A stretch of DNA of 64,000 bases. Origin: Rhodovulum sp. MB263 (GTDB lineage: Bacteria; Pseudomonadota; Alphaproteobacteria; Rhodobacterales; Rhodobacteraceae). The notes under the pieces are model-generated. The model was not told where the DNA came from. It was given only the letters and a program-made list of their open reading frames with translations, and did not search any database. This document shows, piece by piece, positions 43,750 through 52,685 of this stretch (within the stretch, counting starts at the first letter, position 1; each line of letters begins with the position of its first letter). The stretch is taken from positions 3,753,501 through 3,817,500 of the forward strand of contig NZ_CP020384.1 in assembly GCF_002073975.1 (NCBI RefSeq). Direction: 5' to 3'. The position numbers were made by a program, and so were the translations under genes.

Positions 43750-44832
43750 TTACCTCGCCGGATCGAGCTGGATATCGACGACCTGGCCGACCGTGTCGTT
43801 CCAGCGCGCCACGCATTCCGCGCCGCAGGCCCGGGTGAATTCCGGCATCACCTTCTCGGCAACGATCCGGCGCAGGCGCGCATTGTCCTCATCGCTCAGC
43901 TCGACCAGGGTCAGATCGGCCTTTATCAGGTTGCGCGGCGCGGTCGCCTCGGGCTCGCAACGCTCGTCGCCGACCGAACACCAGATGCCCTGCTGCGTCG
44001 CGACACGGGCCATTTCCCAGCCCGCGGGCTCGAGCCGGTCGCGGATCTCGTCGCGCAGGAAGCTCTGCACCGCCGGGTCGAGCCCGTCCCATTTCCGGGA
44101 ATTGGCAACGATGAAATTGACGCCCCAGCCCACGGTCAGGTCGACGAGATGAGTCGTGACATCGGTCCATTTGGCATTGTTGCCGGAATTGGCGCCGGTG
44201 AAGGCGCAGTCGATCACGCCGCGCTGCAGGGCGGGCACGACCTCGTTGAAGGCCATGGTCACGGGCGTCGCGCCCAGCGCGGCGGTCAACGACGAGGTCG
44301 TGGTCGAGAAGACGCGGACCTTCTTGCCGGCAAGATCGTCCAGCCCCTCGACCGGGGTCGCGCACCACAGAACCTGGGCGCCGGTCGGCCAGAAGCCCAG
44401 CGGCACCACGCCGAGCCGGTCGCGATAGCGCTCTTCCAGCACCGAGCGGTAGGCGCCGATCACCTGTTGCAGCGTGTCGATATCCTGCGCCAGCCCGGCC
44501 AGATCGATCGAGTCGTTTTCCGGCAGCTCGCCCGAGATCAGCGTGGTGCTGCCGGCGACGATGTCGGCGATGCCCGCACCTGCCAGCCGCATCAGCTCGG
44601 GGCCCTTCACGCCCAGATCGGTCATGCTCACGGCCTTGGCCCTCACCTGACCCTGGCTGTCGGCCGGCACGGTCTCGGTCCAGAACGGCTTCAGCACATT
44701 GGTCCAGTTCGGCGAGTTGACGGGCGAGCCGATCACGGAAAGCTCGGTGGCGGGCAGATCGCCGGCCTGCACGGCCAGCGGCGCAAGCCCGGCTAGCGCC
44801 GCGGCGCCGAAGAGTCTGGAAAGCATGGTCAT
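43750..44832 (-). CDS. TRAP transporter substrate-binding protein (DctP family)
   Basis: The 360-residue protein has a Sec signal (LFGAAALAGLAPLAVQAG) and the DctP core: LPATELSVIGSPVNSPNWTN, DLAGKKVRVFSTTTSSLTAA and VVPALQRGVIDCAFTGANSG. It contains several cysteines in the mature part, more than most DctP proteins. Two ATG codons (44832 and 44826) can start it. The neighbouring cyclase-like gene suggests a glutamate- or lactam-type ligand, by inference only. Confidence 0.9.
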   Translation of the reverse strand: MTMLSRLFGAAALAGLAPLAVQAGDLPATELSVIGSPVNSPNWTNVLKPFWTETVPADSQGQVRAKAVSMTDLGVKGPELMRLAGAGIADIVAGSTTLISGELPENDSIDLAGLAQDIDTLQQVIGAYRSVLEERYRDRLGVVPLGFWPTGAQVLWCATPVEGLDDLAGKKVRVFSTTTSSLTAALGATPVTMAFNEVVPALQRGVIDCAFTGANSGNNAKWTDVTTHLVDLTVGWGVNFIVANSRKWDGLDPAVQSFLRDEIRDRLEPAGWEMARVATQQGIWCSVGDERCEPEATAPRNLIKADLTLVELSDEDNARLRRIVAEKVMPEFTRACGAECVARWNDTVGQVVDIQLDPAR

Positions 44833-44905
44833 GTGTCTGATCTCTCTCTGTCGGAAAGGGAACGGCCTTGCCCCGGGGGAAAGGGCAAGGCCGACAGCGG
44901 GCGGC

Positions 44906-45952
44906 TTATCCTGCCGCTTCTTTCATCTTGCCGTGGGAGAGCCCACGGTCGGGGGGGGCAATGTTCAGCCGCACCATGTCGCGCAGCAACTGGACGATGG
45001 CCATCGAGCTTTCGCCCTCGGCGCCGTCGACGATGAAGCGCGAGGTGCAGTAGCGCATCTCCCAGCCGCCCGCGTCGAGGCAAGCGCGGATCATGCGCTT
45101 CTCGGTTTCGGGATCCTGCACCAGCTCCTTGTCCTTCAGCAGGAAGCCCAGCATCGCGGCGATGCCATAGGCGCCCCAGTTCGAGATAGAGGCGGGCAGG
45201 AAGATGTCGGTCGGCGTCACGGTGATGGCGCCGCCCGGCTTGTCGGTCTGGGTTTCGCGCCCATAGGGGTGGAAATCCTGCATGAAGGCATGGATCCGCC
45301 CGAAGCCGATCTCGTTGCCATTGTCGCCGACACCGATGCTCAGCACGCCCCTGTCGGCGGCCTGATCGAAGAGCGGCGCGACATTGATGCAGTTCTTGGG
45401 CGCGACGCCGGTCGAGTAATGCACGATGCCGGTCTCGTTCGGCCCCAGACGCTCGATCGCGATGATCGCCTTGGGCTGCATCCGCTCCAGCAGATCGCGC
45501 GCCCAGTCATCGACCGCCGCCTGATCCTCGGGCGCGGTGACCTGGGCTGCCCCCATGCGCCGGCCCTTGGCCAGATCGTAATCGCGCACCATCAGCCCGG
45601 CCGCCTCGGACGAGGCCTTGATCGGCGGCGCATGGCAGACTTCCGACACATAGACCGGAACCGCCTTCAGACCCCAGTAAAGCGCCCGGGCCAGCGACAC
45701 CGCGCCGGGCGGTCCGTCGCTTTCGCCATGGGGCACTTCGGGCAGGTAGCCCGCGCCGGTCACGATCAGCACGACATCGCCTTCGCCGACATGTTCGACC
45801 AGCGCCTCGGCCGCACGCGCCGTGATCGGGCGTCCGCCGCCCTCGCGCCGCGCCTCGGCATAGATCGGGGCGATGATATTGTGGTTCATGCCGCGGTTGC
45901 GCATTTCGACAGTCACCAACCGGTCGACATATTCACCAATGATATCGGGCAC
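44906..45952 (-). CDS. D-glutamate cyclase-like protein (DUF4392)
   Basis: The 348-residue protein is made of the domain found at the C-terminus of mammalian DGLUCY, which interconverts D-glutamate and 5-oxo-D-proline. Visible motifs are VLIVTGAGYLPEVPHGESDG PPGA, IAIERLGPNETGIVHY and IGVGDNGNEIGFGRI. The start is GTG at 45952, because AGGAAGGA lies just upstream. It is the first gene of the minus-strand operon that continues into TRAP DctPQM and is divergent from a LysR gene. The substrate is inferred from the family. Confidence 0.82.
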   Translation of the reverse strand: MPDIIGEYVDRLVTVEMRNRGMNHNIIAPIYAEARREGGGRPITARAAEALVEHVGEGDVVLIVTGAGYLPEVPHGESDGPPGAVSLARALYWGLKAVPVYVSEVCHAPPIKASSEAAGLMVRDYDLAKGRRMGAAQVTAPEDQAAVDDWARDLLERMQPKAIIAIERLGPNETGIVHYSTGVAPKNCINVAPLFDQAADRGVLSIGVGDNGNEIGFGRIHAFMQDFHPYGRETQTDKPGGAITVTPTDIFLPASISNWGAYGIAAMLGFLLKDKELVQDPETEKRMIRACLDAGGWEMRYCTSRFIVDGAEGESSMAIVQLLRDMVRLNIAPPDRGLSHGKMKEAAG

Positions 45953-46132
45953 GTAGCTATTCCTTCCTCGAACGCATGGTCTGGCGGCAATGGTAGTGAG
46001 ACAGCGCGCGCTCTGGCGAATCGAATTTTGGAATATGCCATCAGGAAAAGTTATGCCCTTGCGGGAAATGCCCGGCCATGTTTGCCTGCCAAAGGGCCCC
46101 GCGCCTGCGGAAGACGCCGGAAGGAGACGCTG

Positions 46133-47053
46133 GTGCGATCGCTCAACCACCGACAGATGCTGGCTTTTCGCGCCGTGATGATCAGCGGCAGCATGACCGC
46201 AGCGGGCCGCATCCTGCATGTCAGCCAACCCGCCGTGACCCGGCTGATACGCGATCTCGAGGCCGATCTGGGGCTGGTGCTTTTCGTCCGGAAATGGTCG
46301 AGCGTCCGGCCGACCGCCGAGGCCATCGCGCTGTTCCGCGAGGTCGAGAAATATTTCGAATCGATGGAGCGTATCCGCGACAATGCCCGGCAGATGCGCG
46401 AGAAACAGGATGGCCGGTTGCGCATCGCTGCCATGTCGACACTGTCATCGGGCGCTCTGCCCGAGGCCATCCGCCGCTTTCGCATCAGCCAGCCCCAGAC
46501 CGATTTCTTCATCCATTCCGACAATTCCGTCCATATTCTCGACGCCCTGCAGCATGATGAATTCTCGGTCGGCCTCTGCCGCGTACCGCCCGAGCGCGCC
46601 GATATCGACCATGTCGAAATGCCGGTTTCCTCGGCGATCTGCCTGCTGCCGCGCGACCATCGGCTGGCCCGTCAGGACAGCGTCTCGGTCGAGGATCTGG
46701 CTGGGCAGCCCTTCATTTCGCTGGGCATCAGCAGCCTCTTGCGGATGCAGATCGAGGCCTCGATGGAGGCCGCGGGCGTTCAGCCCGGCCGTACCGTCCA
46801 GACCCTCTATTCGAACACCGTTCCAAGCTATGTCTCGGCCGGGCTGGGTATTTCCGTCGCCGACATCTTCTCGGTCATGGCGATGGATCCCGGGAAGATC
46901 GCCGTGAAACCCTTCCTTCCGGCCATCGAGTTCCGGTTCTCCGCGATCTTTCCCGCCCATGCCCGCAGCCCGGGTGCCGAGATCTTCTCGCGGGTGTTCT
47001 TCGACGTCGTCAGGGATCAGATCGCCGAGGTCGAGCAGCTTTTCCGGCAATAG
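46133..47053 (+). CDS. LysR-family transcriptional regulator
   Basis: The 306-residue regulator has a standard helix-turn-helix (MLAFRAVMISGSMTAAGRIL, VSQPAVTRLIRDLEADLGL) and a periplasmic-binding-like effector domain (LRIAAMSTLSSGALPEAIRR). The start is GTG at 46133, after AAGGAG. Divergence from the D-glutamate-cyclase/TRAP operon across a 180-bp gap is the classic LysR arrangement and suggests that it activates that operon. Confidence 0.92.
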   Translation: MRSLNHRQMLAFRAVMISGSMTAAGRILHVSQPAVTRLIRDLEADLGLVLFVRKWSSVRPTAEAIALFREVEKYFESMERIRDNARQMREKQDGRLRIAAMSTLSSGALPEAIRRFRISQPQTDFFIHSDNSVHILDALQHDEFSVGLCRVPPERADIDHVEMPVSSAICLLPRDHRLARQDSVSVEDLAGQPFISLGISSLLRMQIEASMEAAGVQPGRTVQTLYSNTVPSYVSAGLGISVADIFSVMAMDPGKIAVKPFLPAIEFRFSAIFPAHARSPGAEIFSRVFFDVVRDQIAEVEQLFRQ

Positions 47054-47186
47054 CCCGACCGCCATGCCGCGGGCAGCTCAGTGCCGCTGCCGTCATTGCC
47101 CGGCGGGGCCCTGACGTAGAAATGTGCTGGCGCCACCGGGGGACGAATGGCATGTCATGCTGCCGACAGCTTGCAGGATTGACGCC

Positions 47187-48185
47187 ATGTTCCGTGCCTT
47201 CCGCCTTGCCGCCCTCGCCATGCTGACGATCATGGGGATCTCGGTGGCCGCAATGGCTGGCCCCTATCACGCAGGCGTTGTGCGAAGCGCCTTCACGACG
47301 GCCGGCGGACAGGCCAGTGCCGTCATCTGGTATCCGACCGCGCTTCCCGAGATGTCCTGGCAGGCGGGCCCTTTCGAGATCGACGCGACGCGGGAGGCGC
47401 CCGTCGCAGAGGGGCGCTTTCCGGTGGTCTTGCTGTCTCATGGCCATAATGGCGGGCCTCTGAGCCATCGTGAGTTGGCGGCGCAGCTTGCCCGGGCGGG
47501 CTTCATCGTGATCGCCCCGACCCATATCGGGGACGCCGCAGGCCAGCCTCCCGCAACCGGCCAGACGGAGATCCTGACAAGCCGCCCCGCCCAGGCGATC
47601 GCGGCGCTCGACGCGGCCCTGAAGGATGAACGCCTGGCCGCTCATGTCGACCCCGCCCGCATCGGCATGATCGGCTATTCCGCGGGCGGGTATACCGGCC
47701 TCATCCTCGCCGGGGCCAAGCCCGACTTCGCCCATGCGGCGGCCTATTGCGCCGGAGAGGGGCACGACGATACCGGATCCTGCGGCCGCGCCAGCGATGC
47801 CTTTATCGGCCCCTCGGAGAAACTTGCCGCCTGGTCGGCCGCCTCCGAGCCTCGTCTCAAGGCGCTGGTGCTTCTCGATCCGCTCGCGGTCATGTTCGAT
47901 GCCAGCGGCCTTGCCGCGGTGAAGATCCCGGTGCTTCTGTTTCGGCCGCAGGAGGATATCTACATGCGATCAGAGGCCAATGCGATTGCGCTCGCCAGCG
48001 ATCTGCCGCGTGCCCCGCAACAGATCCTTCTGCCCGGAACCCATTTCACCTTCGTCGATCCCTGCCCGGAAGGCATCGTCGGGGAGGCTGCGCTGATCTG
48101 CAAGGATCGGCCCGGCATCGACAGGCCGGCAATCCACCGCACCCTAGAGCGCGACGTGATCGCCTTCCTGAATGCGACGCTCTGA
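47187..48185 (+). CDS. Secreted alpha/beta hydrolase (dienelactone-hydrolase-like)
   Basis: The 332-residue protein begins with a signal peptide (FRLAALAMLTIMGISVAAMA). The oxyanion region is VVLLSHGHNGG, the nucleophile elbow is GYSAGG, and the His is near GTHFTFVDPCPEG. ATG at 47187 gives the signal peptide at the N-terminus; an ATG at 47157 would add ten residues. Two cysteine pairs in the mature part (YCAGEG/GSCGRA and DPCPEG/LICKDR) may form disulfides, fitting the periplasm. The substrate is unknown. Confidence 0.82.
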   Translation: MFRAFRLAALAMLTIMGISVAAMAGPYHAGVVRSAFTTAGGQASAVIWYPTALPEMSWQAGPFEIDATREAPVAEGRFPVVLLSHGHNGGPLSHRELAAQLARAGFIVIAPTHIGDAAGQPPATGQTEILTSRPAQAIAALDAALKDERLAAHVDPARIGMIGYSAGGYTGLILAGAKPDFAHAAAYCAGEGHDDTGSCGRASDAFIGPSEKLAAWSAASEPRLKALVLLDPLAVMFDASGLAAVKIPVLLFRPQEDIYMRSEANAIALASDLPRAPQQILLPGTHFTFVDPCPEGIVGEAALICKDRPGIDRPAIHRTLERDVIAFLNATL

Positions 48186-48644
48186 GACGGCATCCCCGAG
48201 TGCCCGCATCCCCGGAAACGCCTGAATGCCGGCGGGAATCGATGCGGGATCTGGCACATGGGCTGCGTCGAACGGCCCGACAAGACGGATGGCGCACAGC
48301 TGCGGGAAGCCCGCCATCGGGACAGGATTGATGGGAGGCCAGCGCCTTAACGGGTTGCAGAAAAAATCCCGGCTCGACTGCGCGGTGGATATATGCCCCA
48401 TTCCGGCGCAATCTCGTTGAGCTGAGATTTATCGCCTGAGCCAAAGGTCGATGAGATCGACCAGATCTGGCGCTTGATGGCGTTTGTCAGCAGGCTGCTA
48501 AGATCCACGCTCTGCCCGGCGCGCCCAAGACCGGGATCGGCAAGAGCGCCGAGGTTCTGCTCGGTCTGCCGGTCATGCGGATTTGGCGGCCAAAGCGGGC
48601 CCCGAGCCCGGAGGCCCCGGGCGCGCAAGCTGGCAGACCCGCCG
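48186..48644. other. Intergenic region without recognisable gene
   Basis: The 459 bp separate two hydrolase genes that converge. Frames on both strands are short or have implausible composition. The stretch 48405-48480 is AT-richer than the surroundings and may derive from a lost gene, but nothing could be identified. Confidence 0.45.
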
Positions 48645-49616
48645 CTATGACGCTTTGCCGTCCCGGCTCCGGTCCTCTATCCAGCCCATTATCGTATCCA
48701 GAATGCCCGGGGCGTAGGCATGGCGCCCCTCCAGGACGAAACGCAGCTTCGCAAACAGCGACCAGTCTTGCGTCAGTTGCCAGTTATAGGCAGCGGACTT
48801 CAACAAGCCATGCGTTGCCTTTGGCCATAGGACGATCCGGGTCCCGTCTTCCCGCCCGGCCAGGATCTCTCTGTAGATCGCAGCATTGCGGCTGGCATCC
48901 ACATTCAGGTCGTCCTGTCCCCAGATTGCCAGCAACGGCAGATCGAGCCGGCCAAGCGCCCCGCGCGCATCGGCAGAGTGATTTCGCCGGAGGAACTGCC
49001 AGCGGTCGGTCGTCATGCCCTCGGGGGCATCGCTGGCCTTGGCCTCGGGCCCGAAGGTACGGTCGTCGGCCCGGTGCTGGTCCTCGATGACCTGCGCGAT
49101 GGCCTCCCGGTCCATGCCCTCCCTGCCCAGCCGGACACGGGTGTAGTAGTCTCCCTGGTCATGCCAGGACACCGCCGCCCCGACGGCGATCCCGTCGAAA
49201 CGCATGCGCAACTTCCCAAATGCTGCGCGGGTTTCATCGGTGCGGTCGGCCATGGACTGATCCAGCCAGTTCCCCCCGGACATCCCGACGCCGGGCTTGT
49301 CCCACGCGGCCACGGCGATGTCATGATCGAGAAACGCGTTGATAAGGGGCGCATATCCCCCGGCAGAGCTTCGATCCTGTGCCCCGTCGCCCTGGACAAG
49401 CACGATCGCCGCCTGCGGCGCGTCATCCGGCAGCCACAGGGTGCCCGTGATGGCGGTCCCGCCAGAGACGAAATCGAAGGGCTCGCTGCCGCGCCACCCG
49501 AGATCCTGATCGGCCAGACGCCAGACCACGAGGCCCAGCGCGACCACGATGGCAACCACCGCAGCGACAATGACCCGAAAACGAACCCTCACTGAAATTC
49601 CCTGAAAGATGTCCAT
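48645..49616 (-). CDS. Membrane-anchored alpha/beta hydrolase lacking a visible nucleophile elbow
   Basis: The 323-residue protein starts MDIFQGISVRVRFRVIVAAV with one hydrophobic anchor. The hydrolase core is readable: AITGTLWLPDDAPQAAIVLV, DKPGVGMSGGNWLDQSMADR (a characteristic loop) and later LDLPLLAIWGQDDLNVDASR with the acid residue and KATHGLLKS with the His. Between RAAFGKLRMRF and AAVSWHDQGDYYTR the segment that should hold the GxSxG nucleophile is missing, apparently through an in-frame deletion of about 35 codons. The enzyme may therefore be inactive. An ATG at 49616 after GGAGTGG is preferred. Confidence 0.65.
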   Translation of the reverse strand: MDIFQGISVRVRFRVIVAAVVAIVVALGLVVWRLADQDLGWRGSEPFDFVSGGTAITGTLWLPDDAPQAAIVLVQGDGAQDRSSAGGYAPLINAFLDHDIAVAAWDKPGVGMSGGNWLDQSMADRTDETRAAFGKLRMRFDGIAVGAAVSWHDQGDYYTRVRLGREGMDREAIAQVIEDQHRADDRTFGPEAKASDAPEGMTTDRWQFLRRNHSADARGALGRLDLPLLAIWGQDDLNVDASRNAAIYREILAGREDGTRIVLWPKATHGLLKSAAYNWQLTQDWSLFAKLRFVLEGRHAYAPGILDTIMGWIEDRSRDGKAS

Positions 49617-49643
49617 TTCCACTCCGGACAGGGAGACGTCGCC

Positions 49644-50215
49644 TTGAGCGCAGACCGGCCGTTTCGATCTTTTCGCATCGAACCCGGCCTGAGGCCAGAA
49701 CATCGGGACTGCGCCGCGCAGGGATATTGGCATGCCGTCTCGCGAAAGCTTCGCTACCCGCTCGGCCCGAAGACCAGGTTGGTCGCGTTCATCGAACCTG
49801 TTCCCTACCCGCCCCATGCCATCAGTGCGGTGTCGGCAGAGGGCGGTTTTCCCGGCGTGGCCGGCCACAGCTCCCCTGAAGGGGCCTTCGTCAGCGGTGG
49901 GTTTCAGGACCTTGCCGCCATTTACGGGCGGGCGAACGAGGCGATACGCGGCCTTCTGATCGGATTTCCGGAGCGGACTGTGTCGAGGATACCTTGCTCA
50001 TGGACGGGATCTTCATGGAACCCGGCGCCCGCGGGCACGGCATCGGAAAGACGCTGCTGATCGCCATCGAGGACCTTGCCGTGCGTTCGGATCTCCGGCG
50101 CGTAAGGCTGGATGTCATCGACACCACCCTCCGAGCGCGCGCGCTATGAAAGAGGGAGGTTACCGAGACATCGGCCATGTCGCTCGGTCCGCTGAGTATC
50201 GTCTTCGGCTTTTCT
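49644..50215 (+). pseudogene. GNAT N-acetyltransferase, two frameshifts
   Basis: The first frame (to about 49975) encodes FRIEPGLRPEHRDCAAQGYW through GAFVSGGFQDLAAIYGRANE. The sequence then continues in a second frame with the acetyl-CoA-binding motif EPGARGHGIGKTLLIAIEDL. After RARAL (near 50145) it continues in a third frame as GGYRDIGHVARSAEYRLRLF, so the C-terminal Y-E-R-E-G block is split. Three segments of one acetyltransferase in order prove a gene that decayed by small indels (or sequencing errors). Start is a TTG at 49644. Confidence 0.7.
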
Positions 50216-51360
50216 CATGCGACGGAAATGACAAAACCTGTCCCTGGCCGAGCATGGATCCCCAACCGGAAGGACCGGCGGCGGCCGCAGGCGCATGCGC
50301 CGTGACGGTCCGCATGGCGAAGCGCGACGGGTCGGTCGAGGAATGCGGGCCCTGGTCCGGCCTGCCGGTCTTCGAGGCCCGGGCATGATCGAAGCCGATG
50401 GTCGGTTGACGACGATCATGGTGCCGGGCGCATCCGGTGGCATGACTTCGTTCCGGGCCTTCTCGCGACCGACATGCCGAAGGGAGCTGAGCAAGAATTC
50501 GACAATGCCATCACCCGCAATGGCGATGACGGCAAGATCGCTCCTGCCCCGCCCGCGCACTCTGTCGGCCGGCTGATCGATCATGGCCGGGACAGCGACG
50601 AGGCTGCGTTGAAATCTATCCGAGCAGCCGGGCCGAGGACGTCCGTGGGCCTGCCGGACCGCAGGATGATAAGCGGCCCGACCGGTCCCGAAAAGCCGGG
50701 CCCGGCCGGTCACCCGGGACCGAACGGCCCGATCCGGCCGATTTCGCGGCCGGCCAGGCACTGGTCGCGGCGCCGGATGCCGATGCCCCGCTTCACGGGC
50801 CTGCTCAATTGCGCGGGCCTGCCGAAGCACCGCCCGCCCGACAGGGTGATCGCAAGCAAGATCGAACTGAGAGCCTCGGTCAACCAGATCGGACCCGGGC
50901 CGCGCCGGCGCCGGGGCAGGCCTGTGGCGCAGGCCGGATCTCGCCTTGCACCAGCCATGGCGCCTTCAGCAGCGGGCTGCACGACCCGACCGCCCCTGCG
51001 ATGGACATGGCAGCGCCGATGAAATCTCTGGCCGGAATCGGGGCGCGGCCCCTCGCGTGTTCCTCGACGCGGTGGCGCCCGGTGCGGGCGATCCGGCGCA
51101 GCGGCATCACCGAAGAGCAGCTTCCAGACGTCCGCCGGGCGATCCAGACCGGACGCTATGCCGCCTTCGGCGAACTGGCCGGGAGGACCGCGCTTTTGCT
51201 TTGCCGCCGAGCCGGGGACATCACGGGTCCCCCTTGTATGTGAATGATGGCCGGTTGATGGTCTGACCGGGACGTCGGCCCGGAAGGGCTCTGCGCCGGA
51301 AAGCGGCGCGCATTATCCGCAAACGGCCCCGGCCGATCCGGAAGACGAGGAGAGAGAGAC
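50216..51360. other. About 1.1 kb without a credible gene
   Basis: All frames here are short or lack codon structure, ribosome binding sites and recognisable motifs. The third-position GC bias that marks real genes in this genome is absent. It lies between the GNAT pseudogene and the FAH hydrolase and looks like decayed coding DNA. The last 30 bp carry the ribosome binding site of the FAH gene. Confidence 0.5.
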
Positions 51361-52200
51361 ATGAAATTCCTGCGCTATGGCCCGCGTGGCAATGAACGCC
51401 CCGGCCTTCTCGATGCCGATGGCAAGATCCGCGATCTGTCCGGGCTGATCGGCGATCTTGGCGGCGAGGTGCTGGGCAATCTCGGACGGTTCGCCGATAT
51501 CGACATCTCGACCCTGCCGGTCGTCGAGGGCTCTCCCCGGATCGGCGCCTGCGTCGCGGGCACGCGCAAGTTCATGGGCATCGGCCTGAACTATGCCGAT
51601 CACGCCGCCGAAAGCGGCATGGCCGTGCCCGAGGAGCCGGTGCTTTTCATGAAGGCCACCAGCGCGATCTGCGGCCCCGACGACCCGATCATCATTCCGC
51701 GCGGCTCGGAAAAGACCGACTGGGAAGTGGAGCTGGGCGTCGTGATCGGCAAGCACGCGAAATACGTCTCCGAGGAGGCGGCGCTGGACCATGTCGCGGG
51801 CTATTGCGTCGTCAACGACGTATCCGAACGGGCGTTCCAGACCGAGCGCGGCGGGCAATGGGTCAAGGGCAAGTCCTGTGACAATTTCGGGCAGATCGGA
51901 CCCTGGCTTGTCACTCCGGACGAGGCGGGCGACCCGCAGGAGCTGGGGCTCTGGCTCTGCGTGAACGGCGAGAAGGTGCAGAACGGCTCGACCCGGACCA
52001 TGGTCTTCGGCGTTGCCCACCTGATCAGCTATCTGAGCCGGTTCATGACGCTCGAGCCGGGCGACATCATCTCGACCGGCACGCCTCCGGGCGTCGGTCT
52101 CGGCATGACCCCGCCGCGTTATCTGAAGCCCGGCGACCGGGTCGAGTTGGGCGTCGACGGGCTTGGCATCCAGCGACAGGTCTGTATCGCCGATGTCTGA
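51361..52200 (+). CDS. Fumarylacetoacetate hydrolase (FAH) family protein
   Basis: The 279-residue enzyme has the FAH fold: GIGLNYADHAAESGM, LFMKATSAICGPDDPI, the metal-site glutamates in DWEVELGVVIGK and NDVSERAFQ, and the late TGTPPGVGLGMTPPRYLKPG. Enzymes of this length act on 2,4-diketo acids (for example 2,4-diketo-3-deoxy-L-fuconate hydrolase) or are annotated as ureidoglycolate lyase. The ATG at 51361 follows GAGGAGAGAGAG. It may pair with the SDR at 60199, since SDR plus FAH complete nonphosphorylative deoxy-sugar-acid routes; that link is an inference. Confidence 0.88.
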   Translation: MKFLRYGPRGNERPGLLDADGKIRDLSGLIGDLGGEVLGNLGRFADIDISTLPVVEGSPRIGACVAGTRKFMGIGLNYADHAAESGMAVPEEPVLFMKATSAICGPDDPIIIPRGSEKTDWEVELGVVIGKHAKYVSEEAALDHVAGYCVVNDVSERAFQTERGGQWVKGKSCDNFGQIGPWLVTPDEAGDPQELGLWLCVNGEKVQNGSTRTMVFGVAHLISYLSRFMTLEPGDIISTGTPPGVGLGMTPPRYLKPGDRVELGVDGLGIQRQVCIADV

Positions 52201-52685
52201 GACCATCCGGGTCACGGCAGCCAAGACGGTCCCGGTCGCCTGTCCCGAGCCGAGAGATCGTCGGCATCGCCCGAGGCTGGTTCGGCCTCGGGCGGATCAC
52301 CGGCCAGGCCGGTCCCGTCCGTCGGCCGGAGCGAATGCTGCATCTCCAGCCCCGAGGCCTGCCTGCTAGAAGGGCTCTGGTCCAGGACTTCCCGACAATC
52401 TGCCGGAGCGCGCGTCTGACCGATGCGCACCGACCGAGGGTGCGCAGGCAAGACTGGCGGTACGCCACCGTCGCGGGCAGCATCATCGCGCCGTGTGATC
52501 CCGAGGGCAGGCTGCCCGGGGCAAGCCCGCCCGAGCTGCCGGGCGGACCGGTCCATGACCGGAGGCCCGGCATCGCCAGCCTGCACGGCAACAGGGCCGG
52601 TATCGCGGCGATGGCCGAAGAGATCGCGGCCCATAGGCGCCCCCCTTCCGGCGATGACGCGATACCGCCGAAAACGCCGGCCGGC
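52201..52685. other. Intergenic region without recognisable gene
   Basis: The 485 bp lie between the FAH gene and the end of the convergent BKACE gene. A plus frame through 52335-52680 is open but has no ribosome binding site and no family resemblance. It is likely remnant or spacer DNA. Confidence 0.45.

Noticed and set aside
50144..50830. 229-codon minus-strand frame in the gene-poor segment
   Set aside because: Arg/Pro-rich composition, no ribosome binding site and overlap with the GNAT remnant on the other strand argue against a gene.
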